A stretch of DNA of 64,000 nt from Arthrobacter sp. KBS0702 (GTDB lineage Bacteria; Actinomycetota; Actinomycetes; Actinomycetales; Micrococcaceae), in assembly GCF_005937985.2 (NCBI RefSeq), contig NZ_CP042172.1, forward strand, positions 620,001 through 684,000, written 5' to 3'. How positions within the stretch are numbered: the stretch's first letter is position 1; every line of letters starts with the position of its first letter. Positions 33,093 to 42,167 of the stretch are shown here, in pieces. The notes under the pieces are model-generated. The model did no database searches, was not told where the DNA came from, and worked only from the letters and a program-made list of their open reading frames with translations. Both the position numbers and the translations under genes were made by a program.

Positions 33093-33941
33093 ATGGGCTT
33101 CGTTATTAACAACAACCTCGCGGCTAACACGTCTTACCGCAACCTCAACGCCACGCAGGGCGACCTCTCCAAGTCCCTGGAGAAGCTGTCCACCGGCCTG
33201 CGCATCAACCGCGCCGGCGACGACGCAGCAGGCCTGTCCATCTCCGAGGGCCTGAAGGCACAGATCACCGGTTCGGCACAGGCCGCCCGCAACGCTCAGG
33301 ACGGCATCAGCGTCATCCAGACGACTGAAGGCGCCCTGACCGAGGTCCACTCCATCCTGCAGCGCGTGCGTGACCTTGCTGTTCAGGCCGGTAACGACTC
33401 GAACAACACGGATTCCCGCAAGGCCATCACCGCGGAGGCCACCAGCCTGGTGGACGAACTGGACCGCATGTCCTCCTCGACCAACTTCAACGGCATCAAG
33501 CTGCTGGACAAGTCCGCAGGCACCGCGGGCGTTATGTCCATGCAGGTCGGCGCCGGCAGCGGTGACCAGATCAAGGTTGACCTCTCGGGCGCGGACATCA
33601 AGACCCTTGCCACGAACCTGAAGACCAGCATCATCACCACCGACGGTTTCGCCAGCAGCACGGTGGCGGCCACCACCATCACTTCCCTCGACACGGCCAT
33701 TGGCACCGTCTCCTCGGCCCGCGCTGGCCTGGGTGCTACCCAGAACCGCCTCGAGCACACCGTCAAGGCACTGAACATCGCCGGTGAGAACCTGCAGGCT
33801 GCCCAGTCCCGCATCGCCGACGTCGACATGGCTTCGGAAATGGTCAAGTTCACCAAGGCCAACATCCTGTCCCAGGCCGGCACCGCGATGCTGGCCCAGG
33901 CCAACCAGTCCAGCCAGGGCGTTCTTTCGCTCCTGCGCTAG
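33093..33941 (+). CDS. fliC: Flagellin
   Basis: A 282-aa filament subunit. The N-terminal D0/D1 (MGFVINNNLAANTSYRNLNATQGDLSKSLEKLSTGLRINRAGDDAAGLSISEGL, residues 1-54) and C-terminal D1/D0 (ENLQAAQSRIADVDMASEMVKFTKANILSQAGTAMLAQANQSSQGVLSLLR) are complete. The central variable region is short, so there is essentially no outer D2/D3 domain. It stands alone, with its own FliA-type promoter, a putative CsrA-controlled leader with strong ribosome binding site GGAGGA, and a 16-bp stem terminator. Confidence 0.97.
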   Translation: MGFVINNNLAANTSYRNLNATQGDLSKSLEKLSTGLRINRAGDDAAGLSISEGLKAQITGSAQAARNAQDGISVIQTTEGALTEVHSILQRVRDLAVQAGNDSNNTDSRKAITAEATSLVDELDRMSSSTNFNGIKLLDKSAGTAGVMSMQVGAGSGDQIKVDLSGADIKTLATNLKTSIITTDGFASSTVAATTITSLDTAIGTVSSARAGLGATQNRLEHTVKALNIAGENLQAAQSRIADVDMASEMVKFTKANILSQAGTAMLAQANQSSQGVLSLLR

Positions 33942-34022
33942 GCAAACCCGGCAGTCTGGCAGTCAATGGTCAGCCTGCCACCCTGATCGGACGAAGAGAC
34001 ACCCCCGATCATTCAGCTGCGG

Positions 34023-34059
34023 AAGGGCCGGACGATGGCAAAACCATCGTCCGGCCCTT
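34023..34059 (+). terminator. Strong hairpin after flagellin
   Basis: AAGGGCCGGACGATGG (34023-34038) is perfectly complementary to 34044-34059 with the 5-nt loop CAAAA. No T-run follows; it may act as a transcript 3'-end stabiliser as well as a terminator. Confidence 0.8.
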
Positions 34060-34125
34060 ACGTGCAAAACCCTGACTTCAGATCACCGAACATTTTTTGA
34101 CAGTTATTGCCAAGGAGAGGCACCG

Positions 34126-35454
34126 ATGGGAATCTCACTCGACGGACTGGCCAGCGGGCTCGACACCACCGCGCTTATCAGCTCAATCATGCAGTCCGAA
34201 GCCCTCCCGCAAACCCTGCTCAAGAACAAGTCCTACGACATCCAGTCCATGGTCTCCGCCCTCCAGGGACTCAACGGCAAGGTTGCCGCGCTCGCAACAC
34301 AGGCCACGGCAGCCGCCAAACCCGGCGCCCTGGACCTCTACGCCGCGACCACGAACAGTGACAAGGTCGTCGCCACGACCACCGCGGCCGCGAAGGCGGG
34401 TTCCCTCGACTTCCAGGTCACCCAGTTGGCGCAGGCCCAGGTCACTGTCACGCCCAAGGTGAACGCGGTGACGGGCTGGCCGTACACCACGATGACGATC
34501 AACAGCGGCGGAGCGAATTACACGATCACCCCCGCCTCCAACAGCCTCGACGACGTCGTTTCTGCGGTCAACGCCGCGGGCGCCGGTGTCACCGCCAGCA
34601 AGGTCGACGTCGGCGGCGGCGACTTCCGGATCCAGTTCACCGCGACGAAGTCCGGTGCGGCCGGCGCGTTCACTATTACGGACCCAGGCACCACCTACAC
34701 CGACGTCAAGACCGCGCAGGACGCCACGATTTCGCTCTGGCCCGGCACCGCCGCCGCGCAGACGGTGACGTCGTCCACGAACACGTTCACTGATCTCCTG
34801 CCCGGCGTCTCCATCACCGCCAAGGACGTGACCGCGGCTCCCGTGACCCTGACGGTGTCCCGCGACGACGCCGGTATCACGAAAGTCGCCTCCGGCCTGG
34901 TCGACGGGGTCAACGGCATCTTCTCGCTTATCGCCCGCCAGAGCGCGGTCAGCACCAGCACGAACAGCGGCGGCACCACCACCTCCGCGGGCGTCTTCGC
35001 CGGTGACAGCACGGTCCGCTCCGTGAACCAGAACATCCTCTCCGCCGCGTCGCTGCCGGTGGGGACCCCGCCGCGGTCGCCGTCGGAAATCGGCATCAGC
35101 ATCACCAAGTCGGGCACGATGGAGTTCGATGCCACCAAGTTCGGCGCGGCCCTCGCCGCGGACCCCACGGGCACCGCCGCCAAGGTGCAGGAAATTGCCG
35201 GGCGCATCGCCACCGCTGCGACAGCCGCCTCGGACAAATACACCGGCACCCTGACCACCACGATCACCGGGCAGCAGTCCGAGGTCCGGGACCTCGCCGA
35301 CCGGATCAGCGACTGGGACACCCGGCTCGCCGCCCGCCAGGCGACGCTGAAAAGCACCTACTCGGCCCTCGAAGTGGCACTGAGCAACATGAAGGCCCAG
35401 CAAACCTGGCTGTCCTCGCAGCTCGCTGGCCTTGCCGGCGGGAGCGCCAAGTAA
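34126..35454 (+). CDS. fliD: Flagellar filament cap protein FliD
   Basis: A 442-aa protein. The N-terminus MGISLDGLASGLDTTALISSIMQSEALPQTLLK is the FliD_N domain. The C-terminus TGQQSEVRDLADRISDWDTRLAARQATLKSTYSALEVALSNMKAQQTWLSSQLAGL is the FliD_C helical region. It caps the filament and guides flagellin assembly. AAGGAGAGG precedes the ATG at 34126. The stop overlaps the fliS start (TAATG). Confidence 0.94.
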   Translation: MGISLDGLASGLDTTALISSIMQSEALPQTLLKNKSYDIQSMVSALQGLNGKVAALATQATAAAKPGALDLYAATTNSDKVVATTTAAAKAGSLDFQVTQLAQAQVTVTPKVNAVTGWPYTTMTINSGGANYTITPASNSLDDVVSAVNAAGAGVTASKVDVGGGDFRIQFTATKSGAAGAFTITDPGTTYTDVKTAQDATISLWPGTAAAQTVTSSTNTFTDLLPGVSITAKDVTAAPVTLTVSRDDAGITKVASGLVDGVNGIFSLIARQSAVSTSTNSGGTTTSAGVFAGDSTVRSVNQNILSAASLPVGTPPRSPSEIGISITKSGTMEFDATKFGAALAADPTGTAAKVQEIAGRIATAATAASDKYTGTLTTTITGQQSEVRDLADRISDWDTRLAARQATLKSTYSALEVALSNMKAQQTWLSSQLAGLAGGSAK

Positions 35455-36002
35455 TGACCAGCGCCCCCTTTGGGAATGGCTTCGGCGGCTACGGCAACTC
35501 GCTGGGCAACGGAGGCGCCGCCCAGCGGAACCAGTACCTGGCGGACTCCGTCCTCTCGGCCCCGCCGGCGCGCCTCCTGACCATGCTCTACGACCGGCTC
35601 CTGCTGGATCTGGGCCGCGCCGAGGCCGCACAGCAGGCCGCCAACTGGCCGGTCGCCTCGGAGAACCTGCTGCACGGCCAGGCGATCATCGCAGAGCTCA
35701 TTTCGTCGCTCAAGACGGATGCCTGGGACGGCGCGGACGGACTGCTGGGGCTTTATAACTACGCCTTCACCGCGTTGGTCAATGCCAACATCCAGCGGGA
35801 CGCGGCCCTCACACGCGAAGCGATCGAACTGCTGGAACCCCTCCGCCAGGCCTGGCACGAGGCCGCCGCGGCCATCCCCGTGGCCCAGCCGGCTGCCGCC
35901 CCGGCCGCAACACAAGCCGGACCGGCGTCGTCCGCCTTCGCAGCCGCCGGTGCCTGGGCCTCGCAGCCGGGTGCCGCCGGTGGGAGCCTTGGCTTTGGCT
36001 GA
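35454..36002 (+). CDS. fliS: Flagellin export chaperone FliS
   Basis: A 182-aa protein. Residues ~24-140 match FliS (NQYLADSVLSAPPARLLTMLYDRLLLDLGRAEAA, then helices through YNYAFTALVNANIQRD and EAIELLEPLRQAWHEAA). The C-terminal ~45 residues are an Ala/Pro-rich tail not normal for FliS (about 125-135 aa). It binds unfolded flagellin before export. It overlaps fliD by 1 nt and the next small gene by a few codons. Confidence 0.92.
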   Translation: MTSAPFGNGFGGYGNSLGNGGAAQRNQYLADSVLSAPPARLLTMLYDRLLLDLGRAEAAQQAANWPVASENLLHGQAIIAELISSLKTDAWDGADGLLGLYNYAFTALVNANIQRDAALTREAIELLEPLRQAWHEAAAAIPVAQPAAAPAATQAGPASSAFAAAGAWASQPGAAGGSLGFG

Positions 36003-36381
36003 GCAAGCCCATTGGGGGGACCAAACAGCCGAACCATTCCAGAAGGACCCCGCCCTCGCCGCGTGGTCCCTGGTACTGGACGTGCTGGAAATGGCCGTTG
36101 TCGCTGCGGAGAAGACCCTCAAGGACCCGTTGGGTCCACTCTCTGCGCGGGATCAGCCGGTGGCCGCGCTGCCCGCGGAACGCTGGTCCCCGCCGTCTCT
36201 GAATGCCCCGCTGCCTCCCGAGGCGCGCCGGCGGGCCTTGGCGTTGGCTGAGGCCCAGGAGCGTGTAGCCCGGCGGCTGGAGGCCGCCAAGCACGACGTC
36301 GTCCGTCAGCTACACGCCGTCAGTTCGGTGCCCGGTGTCGGCGACCCGTCCGGGGCGATTTACCTCGACGTCAACGGGTAA
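35995..36381 (+). CDS. Small helical protein at the fliT position
   Basis: About 128 aa, starting with TTG at 35995 (8 nt after GGGAG) inside the end of fliS; GTG at 35971 or 35980 are alternatives. The sequence has two helical stretches, LAAWSLVLDVLEMAVVAAEKTL near the start and PPEARRRALALAEAQERVARRLEAAKHDVVRQLHAV near the end, separated by a Pro-rich segment. I recognise no family. Its place after fliD-fliS is where FliT, the FliD chaperone, is often encoded, so a FliT-like role is possible but unproven. Confidence 0.6.
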   Translation: MAEQAHWGDQTAEPFQKDPALAAWSLVLDVLEMAVVAAEKTLKDPLGPLSARDQPVAALPAERWSPPSLNAPLPPEARRRALALAEAQERVARRLEAAKHDVVRQLHAVSSVPGVGDPSGAIYLDVNG

Positions 36382-36436
36382 AACCGGCGCCGAGCCGCGG
36401 CTCAAAAGAACCCGCATAAACGTTTCACATATTTTG

Positions 36437-36464
36437 CTAACGCGGCGCTGAACTGTGCCGATAA
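36437..36464 (+). promoter_or_regulatory. FliA-type promoter of the flgB operon
   Basis: CTAAC (36437-36441), 15 nt, then a perfect GCCGATAA (36457-36464), about 74 nt before the flgB start. The best sigma-28 match in the window. Confidence 0.87.
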
Positions 36465-36537
36465 CCACAGTAAGAGCACGGATCGCTCATTTACCGGCCA
36501 CGGATCGGCCACCCCACAATTCCCCAGGCAGGACTCT

Positions 36538-36879
36538 GTGCTCGAATCCGTGACTTCCGCCGCTCTGGCCAGCGCCCTGAACGGGCTGTCCCTGCGCCAG
36601 CGCACGATCGCGAACAACATCGCGAACGTCAACACGCCGAACTACCATGCCCAGCGCGTCAGCTTCGAAGATGCACTGGCCCAATCGGTACAGTCCGGCG
36701 ACGGCCACGTCCAGGCCACCACAGCGTCCTCCCTGGAACCCACCCAGCTCAACGGCAACAACGTCAACCTGGACACGGAAACTCTCTCCAACATCGATAC
36801 CGTGCTGCGCTTTCAGTTCGCCTCCCGCGCTGTTGGCTATGAGTTCAGTGCCGTCCGCGCAGCAATGAGGACCAACTAA
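36538..36879 (+). CDS. flgB: Flagellar proximal rod protein FlgB
   Basis: A 113-aa rod protein starting with GTG. Diagnostic stretches are LNGLSLRQRTIANNIANVNTPNYHAQRVSFEDAL and the C-terminal LRFQFASRAVGYEFSAVRAAM. First gene of the large rod/MS-ring/export operon; its stop overlaps the flgC ATG (TAATG). Confidence 0.94.
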   Translation: MLESVTSAALASALNGLSLRQRTIANNIANVNTPNYHAQRVSFEDALAQSVQSGDGHVQATTASSLEPTQLNGNNVNLDTETLSNIDTVLRFQFASRAVGYEFSAVRAAMRTN

Positions 36880-37271
36880 TGACCTTCGACGCCATCGGCA
36901 TCGCCGGCTCTGCCCTCACCGTGCACCGCAAGTGGCTCGACGCCGTCTCGGACAACCTGGCCAACATGAACAACGCCTCGGCCACGTCGGGCCCGGCGTT
37001 CCGCGCCAAGTACGTCGAGGCCGCCGAGGGCGCCGGGGGTACCGGCGTGTACGTCAAGAGCACGCAGCTGGGCGACGGTGCGGGACGCATCGTCTACCAA
37101 CCGGACCACCCGCTGGCCGACGCCAACGGCAACGTGAAGTACCCGGACATCGACATGGCCGAGCAGATGGGTGCACTGATCATTGCCCAGCGCGGCTACC
37201 AGGCCAATGCCCAGGTCGTGGACCGCGCCCGCGAAACCTACCTCGCCGCCCTTGAGATTGGAAGATCCTGA
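36879..37271 (+). CDS. flgC: Flagellar proximal rod protein FlgC
   Basis: A 130-aa rod protein with the N-terminal FDAIGIAGSALTVHRKWLDAVSDNLANMNNASATSGPAFRAKYV and C-terminal ALIIAQRGYQANAQVVDRARETYLAALEIGR typical of FlgC. Overlaps flgB and fliE by 1 nt each. Confidence 0.94.
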   Translation: MTFDAIGIAGSALTVHRKWLDAVSDNLANMNNASATSGPAFRAKYVEAAEGAGGTGVYVKSTQLGDGAGRIVYQPDHPLADANGNVKYPDIDMAEQMGALIIAQRGYQANAQVVDRARETYLAALEIGRS

Positions 37272-37576
37272 TGCCTGTTTCCCCCATCGCGCCGGTCCAG
37301 GGTGTCGTTCCCACGGACTACCTCTCCGGCGCCTCGGCCGTGCCCAGCACGGGCGGATCCGGCTTCGCGGCATCCCTCGCCGGGGCCGTGGATAACCTCC
37401 AGCAGCTGCAGTCGACGTCGAACCAGCTCGCCGTCTCGGCCGTCACCGGCAACCTCAACGACATCCAGGACGCCACCATCGCGGCCACCCGGGCACAGGT
37501 AACCCTGGAGCTCGTGGCATCCATGCGCAACAAGGGCGTTGACGCGTTCAACGAGATCATGAGGATGCAGGCCTGA
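37271..37576 (+). CDS. fliE: MS-ring/rod adaptor FliE
   Basis: A 101-aa protein. FAASLAGAVDNLQQLQSTSNQLAVSAVTGNLNDIQDATIAATRAQVTLELVASMRNKGVDAFNEIMRMQ is the FliE signature, including the conserved YxEIMRMQ-like end. Joins the MS-ring to the rod. Overlaps fliF by 1 nt (TGATG). Confidence 0.94.
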   Translation: MPVSPIAPVQGVVPTDYLSGASAVPSTGGSGFAASLAGAVDNLQQLQSTSNQLAVSAVTGNLNDIQDATIAATRAQVTLELVASMRNKGVDAFNEIMRMQA

Positions 37577-39186
37577 TGCCTCCGCAGATTACCGTCTTCT
37601 TCCAGCGCTTCGGCGCGGGCCTCAAGGGCTTCACCACCGGCCAGCGCACGCTGGCCGTCCTCGGCGGCGCCCTGCTCGTGGTGGGCATCATCGCGCTGTC
37701 AGCGTGGCTGTCCAAGCCCACCATGACGCCGCTGTTCTCCGGCCTCAAGAACACCGACGCGAACGGCATCGTGGAGCAGCTGCGCAAGGACAACGTGCCC
37801 TACGAACTCAGCGACGGCGGCGCCACCATCCTCGTCCCGCAGGACAAGGTCTACGACGAGCGTCTCAAGGCCGCGGCCGCAGGCCTCCCCACCGCCGCAG
37901 CCACCGGGTACTCGCTGCTGGACAAGATGGGCGTCACGTCCTCGGAGTTCCAGCAGTCCGTCACCTACAAACGCGCGCTCGAAGGCGAACTGGCCAGCAC
38001 CATTTCCGCCATGGAAGGCGTGAAGACCGCCGCCGTCCGGCTGGCGATCCCGGAAAAGACCGTCTTCGTCTCCAAAACCCCGGACACCACGGCCTCGGTC
38101 TTCATCGAGACCGCCCCCGGCGTCACGCTCTCCGGCGACAAGGTCCAGGCCATTGTGCACCTCACCTCCGCCGCGATCGAGAACCTCAAACCCGCCAACG
38201 TCTCCGTGGTCGACTCGCAGGGCAACGTCCTCTCCGCCGTGGGCGGCGGGGCCGCCGGTTCCTCCTCCAAGCAGGCCGCCGACTACCAACAGCGCACCGG
38301 CGACGCCGTCCGCGCCGTCCTGGACCGTGTGGTGGGCCCGGGCAACTCAACCGTGGCGGTCGCCGCGGACGTCACCGGCGAATCCGCCCAGCAGAAGAGC
38401 GAAACGTTCTCCAACACCCCCGGCGCGCTGCCGCTGAGTGAGTCCTCCAAGACCGAAAAGTACAGCGGAACCGGGGGAGGGGCCGCCGGCGTCCTGGGCC
38501 CGGACAACATCGCCGTCCCCGGTGGCACCAGCGGCAACGGCAACTTCGACTCCACCACGGCGACCAAGAACAACGCCGTCAACAAGGTCACCGAGGACCG
38601 GGTCATCCCGCCGGGCGCCGTCAAGCGCCAGACCATCTCCGTGGCTGTCAGCCAGTCCGCCGCCGGCGGGCTGAACCTCGGCTCGCTGACCGCGCTGGTC
38701 ACCTCCGCGGCCGGCGTCGACCGGGCCCGCGGCGACGTCGTCACCGTCGAGGTGATCCCGTTCAGCACGGCCGCAGCGGACCAGGCCAATGCCTCCCTCG
38801 ACGCGGCCAAGGCCGAAATCGAGGCGCAGAAGCAGGCGGCGTTCTTCGGCACCCTCGTCACCGCCGGAAGCATCCTGCTCGGGCTGCTGATCCTGGCCCT
38901 GATCGTCACCATCATCCTGCGCCGCCGGCAGAAGCGTGAACCGGTGGACCTCGGCGAACGCCTGGACCTGCTGCCGCCGCTGCCCGCCGTGACCGCCTTC
39001 GACCCGGCGCCCGCGACCTCGGCCATCCCGCTGACCGCGCTGCCGCTGCAGCCGCTGCCGGCCCCGCCGATGGAAGTACTCGAGGCCGAGCGCCGGATGC
39101 AGGAAATCGACAACATGGTCGCCGCCAACCCGGAAAAGGCCGCCGACTACCTCCGCGGCCTGATGGATGACAGGCAGCCCGCATGA
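37576..39186 (+). CDS. fliF: Flagellar MS-ring protein FliF
   Basis: A 536-aa membrane-ring protein. TM1 is near residues 23-45, followed by PTMTPLFSGLKNTDANGIVEQLRKDNVPYELSDGGATILVP and the ring-building domains (GVTSSEFQQSVTYKRALEGELASTISAMEGVKTAAVRLAIP). TM2 is near 435-458, and the cytoplasmic tail ends VAANPEKAADYLRGLMDD, which binds FliG. The base on which rotor and export gate assemble. Confidence 0.95.
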   Translation: MPPQITVFFQRFGAGLKGFTTGQRTLAVLGGALLVVGIIALSAWLSKPTMTPLFSGLKNTDANGIVEQLRKDNVPYELSDGGATILVPQDKVYDERLKAAAAGLPTAAATGYSLLDKMGVTSSEFQQSVTYKRALEGELASTISAMEGVKTAAVRLAIPEKTVFVSKTPDTTASVFIETAPGVTLSGDKVQAIVHLTSAAIENLKPANVSVVDSQGNVLSAVGGGAAGSSSKQAADYQQRTGDAVRAVLDRVVGPGNSTVAVAADVTGESAQQKSETFSNTPGALPLSESSKTEKYSGTGGGAAGVLGPDNIAVPGGTSGNGNFDSTTATKNNAVNKVTEDRVIPPGAVKRQTISVAVSQSAAGGLNLGSLTALVTSAAGVDRARGDVVTVEVIPFSTAAADQANASLDAAKAEIEAQKQAAFFGTLVTAGSILLGLLILALIVTIILRRRQKREPVDLGERLDLLPPLPAVTAFDPAPATSAIPLTALPLQPLPAPPMEVLEAERRMQEIDNMVAANPEKAADYLRGLMDDRQPA

Positions 39187-40199
39187 AACTTGCCGAATCG
39201 ACCCTCACCGGGACCCAGCGTGCCGCCGTCGTCCTGATGCAGATGAGCCCCGCCAACGCGGCGCGGGTGATGGCCCAGTTCACCGACAACGAGGCGGAGG
39301 AAATCGCCGCCGAGATTGTCCGGCTCCGCAAGGTGGACCCCGAGGTCGCCGAGCAGATCATGAAGGACTTCCACGAGGCTGCCCTGAGCAGCCCGCGGCA
39401 GGCCCGCGGCGGCCGGGAGCTCGCCGAAGGCCTGCTCGAGGCGTCGTTCGGCTCCGAGAAGGCTGCCGGCCTGATCAACCGGCTGACGGTGAACATGGCC
39501 GGCAAGTCCTTCGAGTTCCTCGAAGACATCGAACCGGTGCAGATCCTCGCCCTGATCGACGGCGAACTGCCACAGACCATCGCCCTGGTCCTGGCCCACC
39601 TGAGCCCGCGCAAGGCCTCGGCCGTGATGTCCGGCCTGCCCGGCTCGCTCCGGGCCGATGTCGCGCTGAGCATCGCCACGATGGGCTCCGGCGCTCCGGA
39701 AGCCATCGGCATCGTGGCGGACACGCTGAAACTGCGTGGCGGCGCCGCCGTCTCGCAGCAGGCCTCCAAGGTGGTCGGCGGCATCCAGCCGCTGCTCGAA
39801 ATCATCAACCGGACCGACGCCGGCACCGAACGGTCAGTCCTGGACGGCCTGGACCTGCTCGATCCGGACCTCGCCGTGGAGATCCGCGCCCAGATGGTGA
39901 CTTTCGAGGACATCGTGAAGCTGGAACGCCGCGACGTTCAGCTGGTGCTCCGCGGCCTGGACGCCTCTGTGCTGGCCGTGGCCATGAAGGGTGCCACGGA
40001 ACCGGTCCTGGAGACCATCACCACCAACGTTTCGGGACGCAACCTCGAAATCCTCGAATCCGAGATGGCTGCGCTGGGACCGTTGCGCGCCTCGCAGATC
40101 GAGGAGGCGCGTGCCGCCGTCGTCCGCTCCATCCGCGAACTCGAGGCCGACGGCCAGATCACGATCCAGCGCGGGGACGAAGAAGACTATGTCTACTGA
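39183..40199 (+). CDS. fliG: Flagellar motor switch protein FliG
   Basis: A 338-aa protein with the three FliG domains. The start TGTQRAAVVLMQMSPANAARVMAQFTDNE is the N domain, QILALIDGELPQTIALVLAHLSPRKASAVMSGLP the middle domain, and FEDIVKLERRDVQLVLRGLDASVLAVAMKGA the C domain, whose charged helix contacts MotA. ATGA overlap with fliF. Confidence 0.96.
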   Translation: MKLAESTLTGTQRAAVVLMQMSPANAARVMAQFTDNEAEEIAAEIVRLRKVDPEVAEQIMKDFHEAALSSPRQARGGRELAEGLLEASFGSEKAAGLINRLTVNMAGKSFEFLEDIEPVQILALIDGELPQTIALVLAHLSPRKASAVMSGLPGSLRADVALSIATMGSGAPEAIGIVADTLKLRGGAAVSQQASKVVGGIQPLLEIINRTDAGTERSVLDGLDLLDPDLAVEIRAQMVTFEDIVKLERRDVQLVLRGLDASVLAVAMKGATEPVLETITTNVSGRNLEILESEMAALGPLRASQIEEARAAVVRSIRELEADGQITIQRGDEEDYVY

Positions 40200-40842
40200 G
40201 GGGGCCGCGCCGGCCCGCATCGTCTTCCCCTCCCTGCGCTCCAGCGGACCCGCCAGCGAGCAGGCCGGCTATACCGAGGGCCACGCCGCCGGCTACGCCG
40301 CGGGAGTGCGTGCCGCCGCGAAGGAACAGCGCCGCTGGCGCGACCGGATGGCGGCCGAGCAGGCCGCCTCGCTCGCCGCGGGGCAGCAGGACCTGGACCG
40401 TGCCGTCCGCGCCCTCGCGGTAGCCCGCACCGACTTTGCGCACCGCAACGTCCAGGCACTGCACGACGCGGAGGAGGTCCTGGCCCGCACCGCGCTGGAA
40501 CTCGCCGAGGCGATCCTGGGCTACGAACTGGCCGAGGGGACCCGGACCGCCCGCGCCGCCCTGGACCGTGCCCTCTCCGGCAACGACGCCGCAACCGTGC
40601 TGGCCATCCGCCTGCACCCGGCCGACATCGAAGTCCTCGCCAAGGAAGGCCAGGACCACCCGGCCGGCCTGCCGCTGCTCGCGGATGCGTCGCTGCAGCG
40701 CGGCGACGCCAAGGTGGAGTACCAGCAGGGCTGGCTCGACGCCAGCCTCGGCAGCGCGCTGGCCCGCGCCAAGGCGGCCCTGCTGGGGGACCAGCCGTGG
40801 TCCCCGAGTGCGGCCGATGACTACCAGGGCGGCCAGCCATGA
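40189..40842 (+). CDS. fliH: Flagellar export regulator FliH
   Basis: A 217-aa protein with features of FliH: GYTEGHAAGYAAGVRAAAKEQRRW (GxxxG-type helix), a central coiled coil, and a V-ATPase E-subunit-like C-terminal half including LARTALELAEAILGYEL and DASLQRGDAKVEYQQGWLDASLGSALARAKAALL. It restrains the FliI ATPase. The start ATG at 40189 overlaps fliG by 11 nt; it ends with an ATGA overlap into fliI. Confidence 0.9.
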   Translation: MSTEGAAPARIVFPSLRSSGPASEQAGYTEGHAAGYAAGVRAAAKEQRRWRDRMAAEQAASLAAGQQDLDRAVRALAVARTDFAHRNVQALHDAEEVLARTALELAEAILGYELAEGTRTARAALDRALSGNDAATVLAIRLHPADIEVLAKEGQDHPAGLPLLADASLQRGDAKVEYQQGWLDASLGSALARAKAALLGDQPWSPSAADDYQGGQP

Positions 40843-42167
40843 TCGCCCAGTGGCGCCCCAAGGGGGACGACTTCGCGACCGCCCTCGCCGCCGCCTCGCC
40901 GCAGCGGGTCGGCACCGTCACTTCCGTGATGGGCCTGGGCCTTGAGGTGTCCGGCCTGGACTGCGCGCTCGGCGACCTCCTCACCGTGGGGGAGCACCCC
41001 GGGCTCGACGCCGAAGTCGTGGCTGCCCTCGACGGCGCCGTGCGCTGCATGCCGCTGGGACGCCTCGCCGGCGTCGCCGCCGGCGACCCCGTCCGCGCCA
41101 AGGGCGGCACCGTGCTGGTCCCCACCGGCGCCGGGCTCTTCGGCCGCGTTCTCGACGGCCTCGGCCGGCCGATCGACGGCAAGGGCCCGCTGCTCAGCGG
41201 CCCGCGGGTCCCGATCGACAACGAGGCGCCGAACGCCATGAAACGCGCCCGGATCAATACCGCGCTGCAGACCGGCGTCCGGGTGCTGGACACCATGACC
41301 ACTCTGGGCAAGGGCCAGCGCATGGGCCTCTTCGCCGGCTCCGGCGTCGGCAAGTCCTCGCTGCTGTCCATGATCGCCCGCGGCACCGACGCCGAAGTGT
41401 CCGTCATCGCCCTCGTGGGGGAGCGCGGCCGCGAAGTCCGCGAATTCCTCGAGGACGACTTGGGCCCTGCCGGGCTGGCCCGCTCCGTGGTGGTGGTCGC
41501 CACCTCCGACGAGCCGGCCTTGATGCGCATGCGCGCCGCGTTCACGGCCACCCGCATCGCCGAGTCCTTCCGCGACCAGGGCCGGGATGTCGTCCTGATG
41601 ATGGACTCCCTCACCCGTGTGGCCATGGCCCAGCGCGAGATCGGCCTCTCTGCCGGCGAACCGCCCGCCACCCGCGGCTACCCGCCGTCGACCTTCTCCA
41701 TCCTCGCGCGGCTGCTCGAGCGCGCCGGCACCGCCGAAACCGGCTCCGTCACCGGCATCTACACCGTGCTGGTGGACGGCGACGACCACAACGAACCCAT
41801 CGCCGACGCCGCCCGGTCGATCCTCGACGGCCACGTGGTGCTGGACCGGAAACTCGCCGTGACAGGGCATTTCCCCTCCGTGGACGTGCTCGGGTCGGTC
41901 TCCCGCGTGGCCTCGAAGGTCAACGCCCGGCCCCATCTGGAGGCCGCCTCCACACTGCGCCGGGTCCTCGCGGCCCGCAAGTCCGCCCAGGACCTGATCG
42001 ACGTCGGCGCCTACCAGGCCGGGACCAACCCGCTGGTGGACGCCGCCCTGGCGCACGAGCACGCCATCAGCGGGTTCCTGCAGCAGCCGATGGACGAGTC
42101 CACCCCCCATCCCGAGTCCTGGCGCCAGCTGGACCACCTCACTTCGATCCTGGGAGCCGCGGCATGA
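40839..42167 (+). CDS. fliI: Flagellar export ATPase FliI
   Basis: A 442-aa ATPase homologous to F1-beta. Walker A is GSGVGKSS (about 167-174), Walker B DVVLMMDSLTRVAMAQREIG, followed by GEPPATRGYPPSTFSILARLLERAG. The N-terminus MIAQWRPKGDDFATALAAASPQRVG is short. Energises or times export through the FlhAB gate. Confidence 0.96.
   Translation: MIAQWRPKGDDFATALAAASPQRVGTVTSVMGLGLEVSGLDCALGDLLTVGEHPGLDAEVVAALDGAVRCMPLGRLAGVAAGDPVRAKGGTVLVPTGAGLFGRVLDGLGRPIDGKGPLLSGPRVPIDNEAPNAMKRARINTALQTGVRVLDTMTTLGKGQRMGLFAGSGVGKSSLLSMIARGTDAEVSVIALVGERGREVREFLEDDLGPAGLARSVVVVATSDEPALMRMRAAFTATRIAESFRDQGRDVVLMMDSLTRVAMAQREIGLSAGEPPATRGYPPSTFSILARLLERAGTAETGSVTGIYTVLVDGDDHNEPIADAARSILDGHVVLDRKLAVTGHFPSVDVLGSVSRVASKVNARPHLEAASTLRRVLAARKSAQDLIDVGAYQAGTNPLVDAALAHEHAISGFLQQPMDESTPHPESWRQLDHLTSILGAAA

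Noticed and set aside
34097..34102. TTGACA as a -35 box for fliD
   Set aside because: Only 23 nt before the ATG; a matching -10 would fall around the start codon, and AAGGAGAGG lies in between.
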